Below are positions 23,409-31,672 of a stretch of 39,405 nucleotides of DNA, piece by piece; the first letter of the stretch is position 1; the number at the start of each line of letters is the position of its first letter. This DNA is from an uncultured beta proteobacterium (lineage in GTDB: Bacteria; Pseudomonadota; Gammaproteobacteria; Burkholderiales; Burkholderiaceae_C). A program made the translations under genes and the position numbers. The notes beneath the pieces were generated by a model. That model was not told the origin of the DNA. It searched no databases and was given only the letters and a program-made list of their open reading frames with translations. The DNA is taken from NCBI GenBank assembly GCA_903876735.1, contig CAIRAW010000046.1, positions 1-39,405 on the forward strand, in the 5' to 3' direction.

Positions 23409-25205
23409 CTATGACAGCGCGGCATCGGTATCCATCAACACCTTGCTGCCTGCACGCGCGGTACGCATCAAGGTGGCGGTCTCGGGGAACAATTTGGCAA
23501 AGTAGAAACGCGCAGTCTGCACTTTGGCCAGGTAGAACGGGTCGGTATTGCCAGTGGCGATTTCACGCAGCGCGACTTGCGCCATGCGGGCCCAGAAGTA
23601 GCCAAACACCAGATGACCGGCAACGCGCAGGTAATCCACTGCGGCAGCGCCCACTTCGTCCGGATTCTGGAAGCCCTTGAAACCGATCTCGGTGGTGAAC
23701 TTGGTCATCTGCTCGCCCAGCACCGCAATCGGTGTGATGAACTCGGACATCTTTTCGTTGACGCCTTCCTCTTCCACCAGTTTGCCGATCAACTTGCCAA
23801 ACTTGCGCAGGGTGGCGCCGTTGTTGCCCAGAATCTTGCGGCCCAGCAAGTCGAGCGACTGGACCGTGTTCGTTCCTTCGTAAATCATGTTGATACGGGC
23901 ATCACGCACGAATTGCTCCATGCCCCATTCCTTGATGTAGCCATGGCCACCGAAGACCTGCAGACAGGCAGAGGTCGCGGTCCAGCCGTTGTCGGTGATG
24001 AAGGCCTTGACGATGGGCGTCAGCATGGCCAGCAACTCGCCGGAATCCTTGCGTACTTTTTCATCCGGGTGGTTGTGCTCTTTTTCCAACAACATGGAAC
24101 TGAAGCACAGCAAGGCGCGACCGCCCTCGGCATAGGCCTTGGCAGTCAGCAGCATCTTGCGCACGTCGGGGTGAACAATGATGGGGTCGGCTGCCTGATC
24201 CTTGGCCTTTGTGCCCGTGAGTGAGCGCATTTGGATGCGATCCTTGGCATAGGCCAGCGCGTTCTGGTAGGCCACTTCGATCAGGCCTTGCCCCTGGTTG
24301 CCGACGCCAAGACGGGCCGCGTTCATCATGACAAACATGCCTGCCATGCCCTTGTTGGGCTGACCGACCATGGTGCCGACTGCGTCCTCAAGCACGAGCT
24401 GTGCGGTCGAATTGCCCTTGATGCCCATCTTGTGTTCAATACCGCCGCAATAGATACCGTTGCGCGCACCCAGACTTCCATCCTTGTTAACGAGGAATTT
24501 CGGCACGATGAACAGACTCACCCCCTTGATGCCGGGTGGGGCATCGGGCAGTCGCGCCAGCACCAGGTGGATGATGTTGTCGGTCATATCCTGTTCACCG
24601 GCGCTGATGAAGATCTTGTTGCCCGTGAGCTTGTAAGTGCCGTCAGCCTGCGGCTCGGCCTTGGTGCGCATCAAGCCCAGGTCGGTGCCGCAATGCGCTT
24701 CGGTCAGGCACATGGTGCCAGTCCACTCGCCGCTGATCATTTTGGGCAGGTAGGTCTGCTTTTGCTCCGGCGTGCCATGGCTCTCCAGCGAGGCATAGGC
24801 GCCATGCGTGAGGCCGGGGTACATGGTCCAGGCCTGGTTGGCGCTGTTGAGCATTTCATAGAAACACTGGTTGACCACCAGCGGCAAGCCCTGGCCACCG
24901 AAATCGGGGTCGCAACCGAGCGCAGCCCAACCAGCGTCAATATAGGTCCGATACGCCTCCTTGAAGCCTTTGGGCGTCGTGACGGCGTGCGTAACGGGGT
25001 CGTAGCTGCAACCTTCGGCATCGCCACTGACGTTGAGCGGGAAAATCACTTCGGAGGCAAATTTTCCGCCCTCTTCCAGGACGGCGCTGATGGTTTCGAC
25101 GTCCATCTCGGCATGCTTGGGCATCTGCTTGAAATCATCAACAACCTTGAGCACTTCATGCATTACAAATTGCATGTCGCGCAGGGGGGGGGTATAGGTT
25201 GGCAT
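23409..25205 (-). CDS. Acyl-CoA dehydrogenase, long form with extra C-terminal domain
   Basis: This 598-residue FAD enzyme makes the first double bond of beta-oxidation. It has the N-terminal helical, 'CLTEAHCGTDLG' beta-barrel and C-terminal helical domains, then about 130 further residues typical of the ACAD subgroup that acts on long or bulky chains. Catalytic Glu443 lies in 'IYEGTN', and 'VFGGHGYIKEWGMEQ' precedes it. ATG 25205 has AGGAG 9 bases upstream. Codons 5-8 contain a run of nine C. It starts 6 bases after the TetR stop, so it is the first structural gene of the operon. Electrons should pass to ETF, encoded elsewhere. Confidence 0.94.
   Translation of the reverse strand: MPTYTPPLRDMQFVMHEVLKVVDDFKQMPKHAEMDVETISAVLEEGGKFASEVIFPLNVSGDAEGCSYDPVTHAVTTPKGFKEAYRTYIDAGWAALGCDPDFGGQGLPLVVNQCFYEMLNSANQAWTMYPGLTHGAYASLESHGTPEQKQTYLPKMISGEWTGTMCLTEAHCGTDLGLMRTKAEPQADGTYKLTGNKIFISAGEQDMTDNIIHLVLARLPDAPPGIKGVSLFIVPKFLVNKDGSLGARNGIYCGGIEHKMGIKGNSTAQLVLEDAVGTMVGQPNKGMAGMFVMMNAARLGVGNQGQGLIEVAYQNALAYAKDRIQMRSLTGTKAKDQAADPIIVHPDVRKMLLTAKAYAEGGRALLCFSSMLLEKEHNHPDEKVRKDSGELLAMLTPIVKAFITDNGWTATSACLQVFGGHGYIKEWGMEQFVRDARINMIYEGTNTVQSLDLLGRKILGNNGATLRKFGKLIGKLVEEEGVNEKMSEFITPIAVLGEQMTKFTTEIGFKGFQNPDEVGAAAVDYLRVAGHLVFGYFWARMAQVALREIATGNTDPFYLAKVQTARFYFAKLFPETATLMRTARAGSKVLMDTDAALS
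25184..25192. repeat. Nine-base G/C homopolymer in the acyl-CoA dehydrogenase start
   Basis: Nine consecutive G on the plus strand (C on the coding strand) cover codons 5-8 of the acyl-CoA dehydrogenase. Runs of this length can slip during replication and switch a gene off. An ATG at codon 11 could rescue translation. A sequencing artefact is also possible, although the present frame is intact. Confidence 0.8.
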
Positions 25206-25211
25206 TGCTGA

Positions 25212-25925
25212 CTACTCCTTTGAGTTTGGTTTTAATTGATCGGAAAGCGGGGAACCGGCAACGGCCGTGCTGCCGTACCGCGCGAGAATGTTTTGAAAGC
25301 CCTTGTTGGCGTGGGCGATGGCGTCCGGATTCTTCAAAAAGCGGGCCTCGTAGTGCAGCGCCAGAATGAGCCCGTGAATCTCGAAAGCCATCTGCTCTTC
25401 ATCGGCATCGACATCGAGTTGTCCCTCTTCCTTGGCCTGAACCACAGCCCGGTACATGGCCTCCAGCCATGTCTTGACCGAGCCAGCCAGGGCGTCGCGC
25501 ACGGGACCTGGTCGGTCATCAAATTCAACCGCACCGCTGATGAAAATGCAGCCTGACTGGAGTTCGACGGCGACGCGCTTCATCCAGTTGGCAAACAGCG
25601 CGCGCACGCGCGGCAAACCACGCGCCTCGTCCAGCGAGGGAAAGAAAACTTCGTCAGCAAAGCGGGCGTAGTACTCGCGGATGACAGAAATCTGCAACTC
25701 CTCGCGCGATCCGAAATGGGCAAAAACACCTGACTTGCTCATTTGGATGACTTCGGCCAGAACGCCAATGCTGAGACCTTCAAGGCCGATCTGAGCCGCC
25801 AAACCCAAGGCAGCCTCAACAATGGCCTGCTTGGTCTGCTCCCCTTTTTGCAGCACACGGCCGCCGCGCAAGCTTTGACGGTTGCGGGAGTGCAGAGACT
25901 TGTCGGGAAACTCAGAAACAGACAT
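25212..25925 (-). CDS. TetR-family regulator leading the beta-oxidation operon
   Basis: This 237-residue regulator has a basic N-terminus and a TetR helix-turn-helix (about 32-78, 'LAAQIGLEGLSIGVLAEVIQM', 'SKSGVFAHFGSREEL'). Its C-terminal domain resembles the YP-type TetR_C seen in many fatty-acid regulators. It is first in a ten-gene operon, 6 bases before the acyl-CoA dehydrogenase. A dyad with the core ACGATCGT lies 17-25 bases upstream of its start. Autorepression relieved by an acyl-CoA is the simplest reading; the effector is unknown. Confidence 0.9.
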   Translation of the reverse strand: MSVSEFPDKSLHSRNRQSLRGGRVLQKGEQTKQAIVEAALGLAAQIGLEGLSIGVLAEVIQMSKSGVFAHFGSREELQISVIREYYARFADEVFFPSLDEARGLPRVRALFANWMKRVAVELQSGCIFISGAVEFDDRPGPVRDALAGSVKTWLEAMYRAVVQAKEEGQLDVDADEEQMAFEIHGLILALHYEARFLKNPDAIAHANKGFQNILARYGSTAVAGSPLSDQLKPNSKE

Positions 25926-25933
25926 AGGTCACT

Positions 25934-25957
25934 AAAAAAGAACGATCGTGCTATTTT
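25934..25957. promoter_or_regulatory. Probable TetR operator upstream of the beta-oxidation operon
   Basis: An imperfect 24-bp dyad centred on the perfect palindrome ACGATCGT (25942-25949) matches at 10 of 12 pairs, with outer A4/T4 arms. It sits just upstream of the TetR start. The core is shared with the palindrome in the mutase operon promoter at 9157-9170. Confidence 0.5.
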
Positions 25958-26036
25958 GCACCATGATCCATGCCGTGTCCGATGACCAACCACCTCTAGA
26001 GTGATTTTTCTAAGAAAAGTGAGGGTTTACCCGTGG

Positions 26037-26723
26037 TCAGAGGATCAGGGCCAAACTGGCCTCCAGATGCTCCGATGGCGCGCGCTTGAAACCGGAGCGC
26101 GCAAAGCGCTGCAGGCGTCCGACCACAAAAGCCGCCAGCACAGCGGCCCGCACCTGTGTATCCATACTGGGTGTCGCCGAGCCGCTCAAGTCGGCGGTAC
26201 TGCGCAGGCATTGTTTGAGCGTGGACTCGATCTTGTCAAAGAACTGGTTCATGCGCTGTTGCAGGCGTTCATTCTCGAACACCAGCGCATCCCCCACCAT
26301 GACGCGGGTCATGCCAGGATTTTTTTCGGCAAACTGCATCAACATGGACACCACCTTGATCGCCTGGCGCGTTCCCGCGCTGGCGTCCGGTTTGCCATCG
26401 AGCGGCTCCAGCGCATTCTCGCGCTCAACAATCTGGTTGATCAACGAAAACACCGTCTGCTCGATGAATTCGATCAGGCCTTCGAACATTTGCGCCTTGC
26501 TGGCGAAGTGGCGATACAGAGCCGCCTCGCTTACATCAAGTCTTGCCGCCAATGCCGCGGTGGTGATGCGTTCCGCGCCGGGTTGCTCGAGCATGCTTGC
26601 AAGCGCCTGCAGTATCTGCACGCGTCGCTCCCCCGGCTTCGGACGCTTGCGGGGTGCGTGCGCGAGTTCACTACCCACAAGGTTCGGGGCAGGTAGCGGA
26701 GAAGTGGATTCAACGTCAGACAT
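26037..26723 (-). CDS. slmA: Nucleoid occlusion factor SlmA
   Basis: This 228-residue TetR-fold protein binds specific chromosomal sites and blocks FtsZ ring assembly over the nucleoid. It matches SlmA rather than ordinary TetR repressors: 'ILQALASMLEQ', 'ERITTAALAARLDVSEAALYRHFASKAQMFEGLIEFIE' (helix-turn-helix, quoted with its long conserved helix) is followed by 'FAEKNPGMTRVMVGDALVFE', which lines the FtsZ-interacting surface. The N-terminal 30 residues are a low-complexity basic tail. It lies downstream of argB in the same direction, an order I know from Burkholderiales. No ribosome site precedes ATG 26723, where the upstream bases are TGCACC as for argB. A small inverted repeat (AATGA N5 TCATT, 26738-26752) is just upstream. 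Confidence 0.92.
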   Translation of the reverse strand: MSDVESTSPLPAPNLVGSELAHAPRKRPKPGERRVQILQALASMLEQPGAERITTAALAARLDVSEAALYRHFASKAQMFEGLIEFIEQTVFSLINQIVERENALEPLDGKPDASAGTRQAIKVVSMLMQFAEKNPGMTRVMVGDALVFENERLQQRMNQFFDKIESTLKQCLRSTADLSGSATPSMDTQVRAAVLAAFVVGRLQRFARSGFKRAPSEHLEASLALIL

Positions 26724-26794
26724 GGTGCACAGGGCGAAATGATAAATTCATTCTCGCACAGCAGACCCAAGGGTTTTCGCGGGGTAGCGCGGCC

Positions 26795-26900
26795 CTGCAA
26801 GACGGAGCGTGGGGGCCTGAATTTCCCGCCGGGCCGCCCCAAGGAAAATTAACCCCCTTGGGGGGCAGCGACGACCTGCAAGGCGGAGCGTGGGGGCCTG
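26795..26900. repeat. Intergenic repeat element between argB and slmA
   Basis: Two 25-base copies of CTGCAAGRCGGAGCGTGGGG plus GCCTG (26795-26819 and 26876-26900) differ at one base. Between them CCCCAAGG (26837-26844) and CCTTGGGG (26856-26863) form a hairpin whose loop is A/T-rich. I associate the 'CTTGGGGGGCAGCGA...GGAGCGTGGGGGC' pattern with dispersed repeats in Comamonadaceae. The hairpin may end or attenuate argB transcription before slmA. Confidence 0.7.
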
Positions 26901-26905
26901 CTTAC

Positions 26906-27796
26906 TTAGTGGGATCGAATCATGGTGCCAAAGGCCTGATCCGTCAGAATCTCCAGCAGAAGCACATGCGGCACCCGCCCATCAATGATGTGAACCGAGT
27001 TGACGCCACTCTTGGCGGCGTCGAGTGCGCCGCTGATCTTGGGCAACATGCCGCCGCCGATGGTGCCATCGGCAAACAGGTCGTCAATCTGACGCGCGCT
27101 GAGATTGGTCAGCAGATTACCGGCCTTGTCGAGAACACCGCTGATATTGGTCAACATCAGCAGCTTTTCAGCTTTCAGAACGGTGGCGAGTTTGGCAGCT
27201 ACCACATCGGCGTTGATGTTGTAGCTCTCGTTGTCGTCACCGAAACCGATCGGGCTGATCACGGGGATGAAAGCGTCGTCCTGCAAGGCCTTGACTACAC
27301 TCGGGTCGATGCTGATGATGTCGCCGACCTGGCCTACGTCGTGTTCCTTGCTGGGGTCCTGGTTGTCCACCATGCGGAGTTTTTGCGCGCGGATCATGCC
27401 ACCGTCACGCCCCGTCAACCCCACCGCCTTACCGCCGGCCTGGTTGATCAGGCCGACGATGTCCTGCTGAACTTCGCCCGCCAACACCCACTCAACGACT
27501 TCCATGGTTTCGGCATCGGTGACGCGCATACCCTGAACAAACTCGCCTTTTTTCCCAAGCCGCTTGAGCGCTGTCTCAATCTGCGGCCCACCACCATGCA
27601 CCACCACAGGATTGATGCCGACCAGTTTAAGCAGCACCACATCCTCGGCAAAGTCAGCCTGCAATCCCGGGTCGGTCATGGCATTGCCGCCATACTTGAT
27701 CACCATGGTCTTGCCGTGGAATTTGCGGATATAGGGCAGCGCCTGGGCCAGGATTTCGGCTTTGTCGCGGGGCGGGATCTTGCTAACGTCAGTCAT
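26906..27796 (-). CDS. argB: Acetylglutamate kinase
   Basis: This 296-residue enzyme phosphorylates N-acetyl-L-glutamate, the second step of arginine synthesis. Family motifs are '[10 protein letters not shown]' (about 32-41), '[10 protein letters not shown]', '[10 protein letters not shown]', '[12 protein letters not shown]' and the C-terminal '[16 protein letters not shown]'. An N-terminal helix of about 25 residues before the kinase core, together with the sequence near the C-terminus, resembles the hexameric, arginine-inhibited form, so feedback control is likely. The start at 27796 has TGCACC upstream rather than a clear ribosome site. The H-NS gene lies 102 bases upstream and slmA lies downstream. 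Confidence 0.95.
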   Translation of the reverse strand: MTDVSKIPPRDKAEILAQALPYIRKFHGKTMVIKYGGNAMTDPGLQADFAEDVVLLKLVGINPVVVHGGGPQIETALKRLGKKGEFVQGMRVTDAETMEVVEWVLAGEVQQDIVGLINQAGGKAVGLTGRDGGMIRAQKLRMVDNQDPSKEHDVGQVGDIISIDPSVVKALQDDAFIPVISPIGFGDDNESYNINADVVAAKLATVLKAEKLLMLTNISGVLDKAGNLLTNLSARQIDDLFADGTIGGGMLPKISGALDAAKSGVNSVHIIDGRVPHVLLLEILTDQAFGTMIRSH

Positions 27797-27898
27797 GGTG
27801 CAATGGGTTCAAGGTAACACGGTCAGGATGGTCCAAAGCGGCTGCCGCTGCGGACCGACCAAAAAATACGGCACCGCACTGGATGCCTCTAACAAGGC

Positions 27899-28261
27899 TC
27901 AACTCTTGATTGCAAACTCTTCTTTGCTGTGTCCCTGTGCCACCAAGGCCGTCAACCAGCGGGGCGACAGGCCACGACCGCTCCAGGTCTCGCCGTTTGG
28001 CCCACGGAACTTGGCAGCGACCACGGCGCCGTCTTTAGCCTTCTTGACCTTGACAACTGCACCCTTTACCGGCACCCCGGCTTTGCCCTTGCCTTTGGCA
28101 CCACGCGTCTTGCCCGGTTGCAGATCTTTCAGGGTAATGCCAAACGCCTTCATCTTGACAAGAATATCCTGCACAGTCTTGTCAAACTCTCGGCTCTTTA
28201 TTTCAGCCGCCTGTTTCTGAAGTTTCTCGATCTGTCCTTGAATATCGATCAAATTGCTCAT
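27899..28261 (-). CDS. H-NS-family nucleoid-associated protein
   Basis: This 120-residue protein has an N-terminal coiled-coil oligomerisation segment (about 5-50), a lysine/glycine-rich linker and the C-terminal H-NS/HvrA DNA-binding motif, here 'GPNGETWSGRGLSPRWL'. It should bind curved AT-rich DNA and silence horizontally acquired genes. ATG 28261 has AGGATG 8 bases upstream. It sits exactly at the boundary between high-GC argB-slmA and the lower-GC polysaccharide cluster, transcribed in the same direction as both. Several paralogues are usual in Burkholderiales. Confidence 0.9.
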   Translation of the reverse strand: MSNLIDIQGQIEKLQKQAAEIKSREFDKTVQDILVKMKAFGITLKDLQPGKTRGAKGKGKAGVPVKGAVVKVKKAKDGAVVAAKFRGPNGETWSGRGLSPRWLTALVAQGHSKEEFAIKS

Positions 28262-28321
28262 AATGAATACATCCTGTTGAAAGTAATACATGCTGCCAGC
28301 CGCAGGCACACCATTATGCCT

Positions 28322-28882
28322 CTAATGGGCTACATTATCTCGTGCCAGAACCTTCCTGATTGTCAATAATATTATTTTCATATCCACCCAGAAAGACTGA
28401 TTCGCCCGATATTCAATATCCAGCGCTACTTTTTGATCGGTTGGCAATTCATCGCGCCCATTTATTTGCGCCCAACCGGTCAGACCCGGCACCAGTTCAT
28501 GAACCCCGTTGCGAGTGCGCGCCTCAATGAGATCCTGCTGGTTGAACAAAGCGGGACGAGGGCCAACAAAGCTCATGTCGCCGTGAATAATGCTCCATAA
28601 CTGGGGCAATTCATCCAGACTGCTCTTGCGCAGAAAGCTTCCGATGACCGTCAGATGCGCCTGCGGACTCCCAAGCAAATGGGTTGCCACGACAGGCGTG
28701 TCAACACGCATGCTGCGAAATTTTGGCATTTTAAAAATTGCATTGTGACGCCCCACCCGGTCTGACCAATACAGTATGGGGCCGCTTGAGGTCAAACGGA
28801 CAGCCAAGGCCAACAAGGCCATGGGCAACAACAACATAAGCCCCGCAACAAGAGCCAGTGTCAAATCAAATGCACGTTTCAT
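28322..28882 (-). CDS. Small phosphoglycosyl transferase (initiating sugar transferase)
   Basis: This 186-residue protein transfers a sugar-1-phosphate from a UDP-sugar to undecaprenyl phosphate, starting the glycan on the inner membrane. It is a monotopic small PGT: one membrane-embedded helix (about 8-30, with Pro20), 'KMPKFRSMRVD' (51-61), catalytic Asp90-Glu91 in 'SLDELPQLW', and 'GDMSFVGPRP'. It lacks the long N-terminal membrane domain of WbaP/WcaJ. It is the last gene of the cluster. The adjacent epimerase suggests a 6-deoxy amino sugar such as QuiNAc or FucNAc, but this is inference. Confidence 0.92.
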   Translation of the reverse strand: MKRAFDLTLALVAGLMLLLPMALLALAVRLTSSGPILYWSDRVGRHNAIFKMPKFRSMRVDTPVVATHLLGSPQAHLTVIGSFLRKSSLDELPQLWSIIHGDMSFVGPRPALFNQQDLIEARTRNGVHELVPGLTGWAQINGRDELPTDQKVALDIEYRANQSFWVDMKIILLTIRKVLARDNVAH

Positions 28883-28909
28883 CAAACCTCTGATCCTGTC
28901 TTGATCGCT

Positions 28910-29662
28910 TCAAGGCGCATGCCGGGTCCTGACTCGCCAATACACCGGCGACAAAAAAAACCGAAGCATACTCCTCAAGTGCCAGAGCAGGTACCTGAAA
29001 CTGCGATGACTGTGGCGCTGCGCATGATGCACTACCTTCGCCTGAGGACAGACAACGACTTCATGGCCCAGCAGCCTCAACCTGGCACAAATATCAACGT
29101 CTTCATAATAAAGAAAATAATGTTCATCGAAGCCGCCCACTTGCGCAAAGACGCACAGGGGAAACAGCATGAACATTCCGCCAACCCAATCCGGGTAAAT
29201 TACTGCATCCCCAATCACATAATCCGGTCTCAGTCCGATACGACAGGCCTTGCGCAATATGCTCAAAGGCGAAGGAAACCGACGCGCGCTGTCCTCCGGT
29301 TCACCTGCTTCGCCAACCACCAATGGCGCCGCGACCCCTGCAGATGACTCCTTGAGGCACGCAAGCAGGTTGGGGAATGGGTTGTTCAGTAAACGGATGT
29401 CCGGATTGATAACGCAGAAATACCGCCCGACAGCACGCCTGAATACCTGATTCTGGTTGGCGGCAAAACCCATTGGGTGCGCATTGCGGAGCAAGGTGAC
29501 CGGGTAAGAAAACTGATCCAGTGCAAACGGTATCGTCTCGTCCAGGTTGAGCGTCAAAATCAATTCAAATCGCGAATCCGAGCAATGTTTCTCCAGGTCC
29601 TGCAACAGTTCTGCCACCCATGCAATCTGCCCATGACTGATCACCGAAATTGAAATATCCAT
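28910..29662 (-). CDS. GT2 glycosyltransferase, rhamnosyltransferase-like
   Basis: This 250-residue GT-A enzyme has the N-terminal nucleotide-sugar fold 'ISVISHG', a metal-binding 'NPD' in 'VINPDIRL', and the acceptor-side block 'WVGGMFMLF...GGFDEHYFLYYEDVD' typical of WbbL-like rhamnosyltransferases. dTDP-L-rhamnose is plausible as donor because an rfbC fragment ends the window. It is cytoplasmic or peripheral on the membrane. It lies 27 bases before the phosphoglycosyl transferase gene and 57 bases after the epimerase. Confidence 0.87.
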   Translation of the reverse strand: MDISISVISHGQIAWVAELLQDLEKHCSDSRFELILTLNLDETIPFALDQFSYPVTLLRNAHPMGFAANQNQVFRRAVGRYFCVINPDIRLLNNPFPNLLACLKESSAGVAAPLVVGEAGEPEDSARRFPSPLSILRKACRIGLRPDYVIGDAVIYPDWVGGMFMLFPLCVFAQVGGFDEHYFLYYEDVDICARLRLLGHEVVVCPQAKVVHHAQRHSHRSFRYLLWHLRSMLRFFLSPVYWRVRTRHAP

Positions 29663-29719
29663 GCAGGTCCAATCAGCTCTTTTGTGCCGAGAAAAAGAAT
29701 CCGATGCAAAACCACTTGT

Positions 29720-30679
29720 TCATGGTTTCACAATGCCAGCAACAGCACGCCGCAGACCCTCTTCCAATGAAATCGGTGGCACCCAACCCAGCAGTGTGTT
29801 GGCCTTATGAATATCGACTTGCAAACTGCCACACAGGCGCTGGATAAACTCCCGCTTGCCAAGCGCGATGGCGCAAACCCACAGCGCCCACGTCGGAACC
29901 GGCAGCAAACGCGAAGACACGCCTGAAGCGCGTGCCAGCCCACGCACCAACTCAGCGCTCGACACATCATCTCCATCGCTGACCAAAAATGTCTCGTTCG
30001 CCGCCAGAGGATGGTCAATGCAGGTGACGATAAAGTCGACCAGATTGTCCAGCGCCACCAGACTGCGCTGGTTATGTACCGCCCCCAACGGCAAAGGCCA
30101 TCCCGATTTCACGGCATGCATCAGTGCAGAAAAATTAGCCCGAACCCCAGGGCCATAGACCAAAGGCGGGCGAATAATGACAACATCCAGCCCAGTCTGC
30201 GCAGAAATCTGATGCAAACCACGTTCAGCCTGTAATTTGGAAAGGGCGTAGGCGTTGTGCGGGTTGGGCGTGTCTGCTTCCGAAAAAGCCATACTGCTGT
30301 GCGTTTGAACGCCATTGACGCCAATGGAACTCAAAAAAATAAACCGACGCACACCCATTGCGGCGGCATGCCGCGCCAGTTCAAGCGTGGGAATTACATT
30401 TACGCGCTCAAATTCTTCAATGGACTGGGCGCTGCGGTCGTTCAAAATATGGACGCGCGCTGCAGCGTGCACAACCGTGTCAACACCTGCCAATGTCGAC
30501 GACCACTGGGTTTGCAACGCCAGATCGCCAACCGGCAAATAGCGAACCCCGACAACTGGATTGTCGGGAATCACCCGCGTCATCGCGATCACCTCGCTTG
30601 CATTGAGCGAAACCAGATGCTCCACCAAAGCGCGTCCGACAAAACCGGAGGCGCCGGTTACCAGTACCGTTGGCCTCAT
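29720..30679 (-). CDS. NAD-dependent epimerase/reductase of the extended SDR family (WbpV-like)
   Basis: This 319-residue protein has the NAD(P) loop 'VTGASGFVGRALVEHL' near its start, 'HAAARVHILND', and the catalytic 'YALSKLQAE'. It resembles the WbpV/GalE-like enzymes found beside small phosphoglycosyl transferases, which act on UDP-4-keto-6-deoxy-GlcNAc or epimerise UDP-GlcNAc. It should make the first sugar for the PGT in this cluster. ATG 30679 overlaps the stop of the upstream GT2 gene (ATGA), so the longer frame was rejected. The exact substrate is not determinable. Confidence 0.87.
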   Translation of the reverse strand: MRPTVLVTGASGFVGRALVEHLVSLNASEVIAMTRVIPDNPVVGVRYLPVGDLALQTQWSSTLAGVDTVVHAAARVHILNDRSAQSIEEFERVNVIPTLELARHAAAMGVRRFIFLSSIGVNGVQTHSSMAFSEADTPNPHNAYALSKLQAERGLHQISAQTGLDVVIIRPPLVYGPGVRANFSALMHAVKSGWPLPLGAVHNQRSLVALDNLVDFIVTCIDHPLAANETFLVSDGDDVSSAELVRGLARASGVSSRLLPVPTWALWVCAIALGKREFIQRLCGSLQVDIHKANTLLGWVPPISLEEGLRRAVAGIVKP

Positions 30680-31665
30680 ACGCCGTCCCGCAATTTGGGC
30701 TTGAAAAGAGCCGACAGGATGCAGGAAACAAAAAACCACAACTGATCCAAAGGCCTGCGCCTGCACTGCCTGGAAGCCAGGGCCAGCCACAAAAACCCAA
30801 GGCGTCCGCCCTGCAAGCCACGCCTGACGATAGGCGCCGCCGATATGCCAATCACCTCGGCAATCAAACGCGATTGCTCAAACCCGTAGCCACTGAGAAT
30901 TTTCTTTGCACGCAACAAAAATGCACGCCATCCTGAATTCACCCCAATCTGGTTATAGGCGTGCTGCCGGTATTTCATGCTGGACCAATTGTCAATAACC
31001 CATGGATAGTTGCGGGATCGCGCGAAAGCATAGGCAAGCCAATCATGGTAATCAATGCGCAGCAAACTCGAATCCGCTTCACGCACCAGCTTTTGCAATG
31101 CCAGTGCCAAACTGCTGTGCAATACATAGGTGCAACCCGGACCCGCAGACTCAAAAAGGAAATCCCATTTTCGCTGCGACCAGGCTTTGTTGACGACACG
31201 TTCTTTGCCCGATGGCCAGAAGGCTGTGAAGTTGCTCGAATAACCTGCTGCCGTCGTTTCTTTCATCAATTGACAGGCTCGAGATAACTTCTCAGGATGC
31301 CAGAGATCATCCTGGTCGGCAAAGCATAAATAGTCAAACTCACCCAGATCAACATCCCGGAGGAGTCGGTAAAAATTGCGACTCGCACCGCCGAAGCGTT
31401 GACCAAAAGGCAATAGAATCAAACGTGATTCCGTTGCGGCCCAATTCAACAACTTGTCTTCGGTTCCGTCTGACGAACAATCAACGCTGACAAACAAGTG
31501 CAGATCCACACCGGTTTGAGCCATTATTGAGCCTAGTTGCTCGGCAATAAAGGCAACCCCGTTATATGCCGCAAGGCATACTGCCACATTGGGTTTCTGC
31601 CCATGCCCATCATACTGTTGCGCTGGTTCGGCATTTAGTCGGATCTGGTGAAAATCGGGTGACAT
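30676..31665 (-). CDS. GT2 glycosyltransferase
   Basis: This 329-residue protein is a GT-A family 2 transferase with 'VAVCLAAYNGVAFIAEQL' and the acidic metal site 'CFADQDDLWHPEKL', a signature of the subgroup related to rhamnosyl- and galactosyltransferases of O-antigen loci. The C-terminal third has a hydrophobic, basic region that probably anchors it to the membrane. Its stop overlaps the epimerase start by 4 bases. The next upstream gene ends 7 bases before its start. Donor and linkage are unknown. Confidence 0.87.
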   Translation of the reverse strand: MSPDFHQIRLNAEPAQQYDGHGQKPNVAVCLAAYNGVAFIAEQLGSIMAQTGVDLHLFVSVDCSSDGTEDKLLNWAATESRLILLPFGQRFGGASRNFYRLLRDVDLGEFDYLCFADQDDLWHPEKLSRACQLMKETTAAGYSSNFTAFWPSGKERVVNKAWSQRKWDFLFESAGPGCTYVLHSSLALALQKLVREADSSLLRIDYHDWLAYAFARSRNYPWVIDNWSSMKYRQHAYNQIGVNSGWRAFLLRAKKILSGYGFEQSRLIAEVIGISAAPIVRRGLQGGRLGFLWLALASRQCRRRPLDQLWFFVSCILSALFKPKLRDGV

Positions 31666-31672
31666 GTGCTGA

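Noticed and set aside
26738..26752. AATGA N5 TCATT repeat upstream of slmA as an operator
   Set aside because: It is short and A/T-rich, does not resemble the GTGAGTACTCAC site I know for SlmA, and could simply be part of a -10 region. Too weak to call.
27830..27856. Interrupted hairpin GGTCC...GCGG/CCGC...GGACC upstream of argB, as a terminator of the H-NS gene
   Set aside because: The T-run lies before rather than after the stem in the direction of transcription, and the stem is broken by an internal loop. An argB leader structure remains possible but unsupported.
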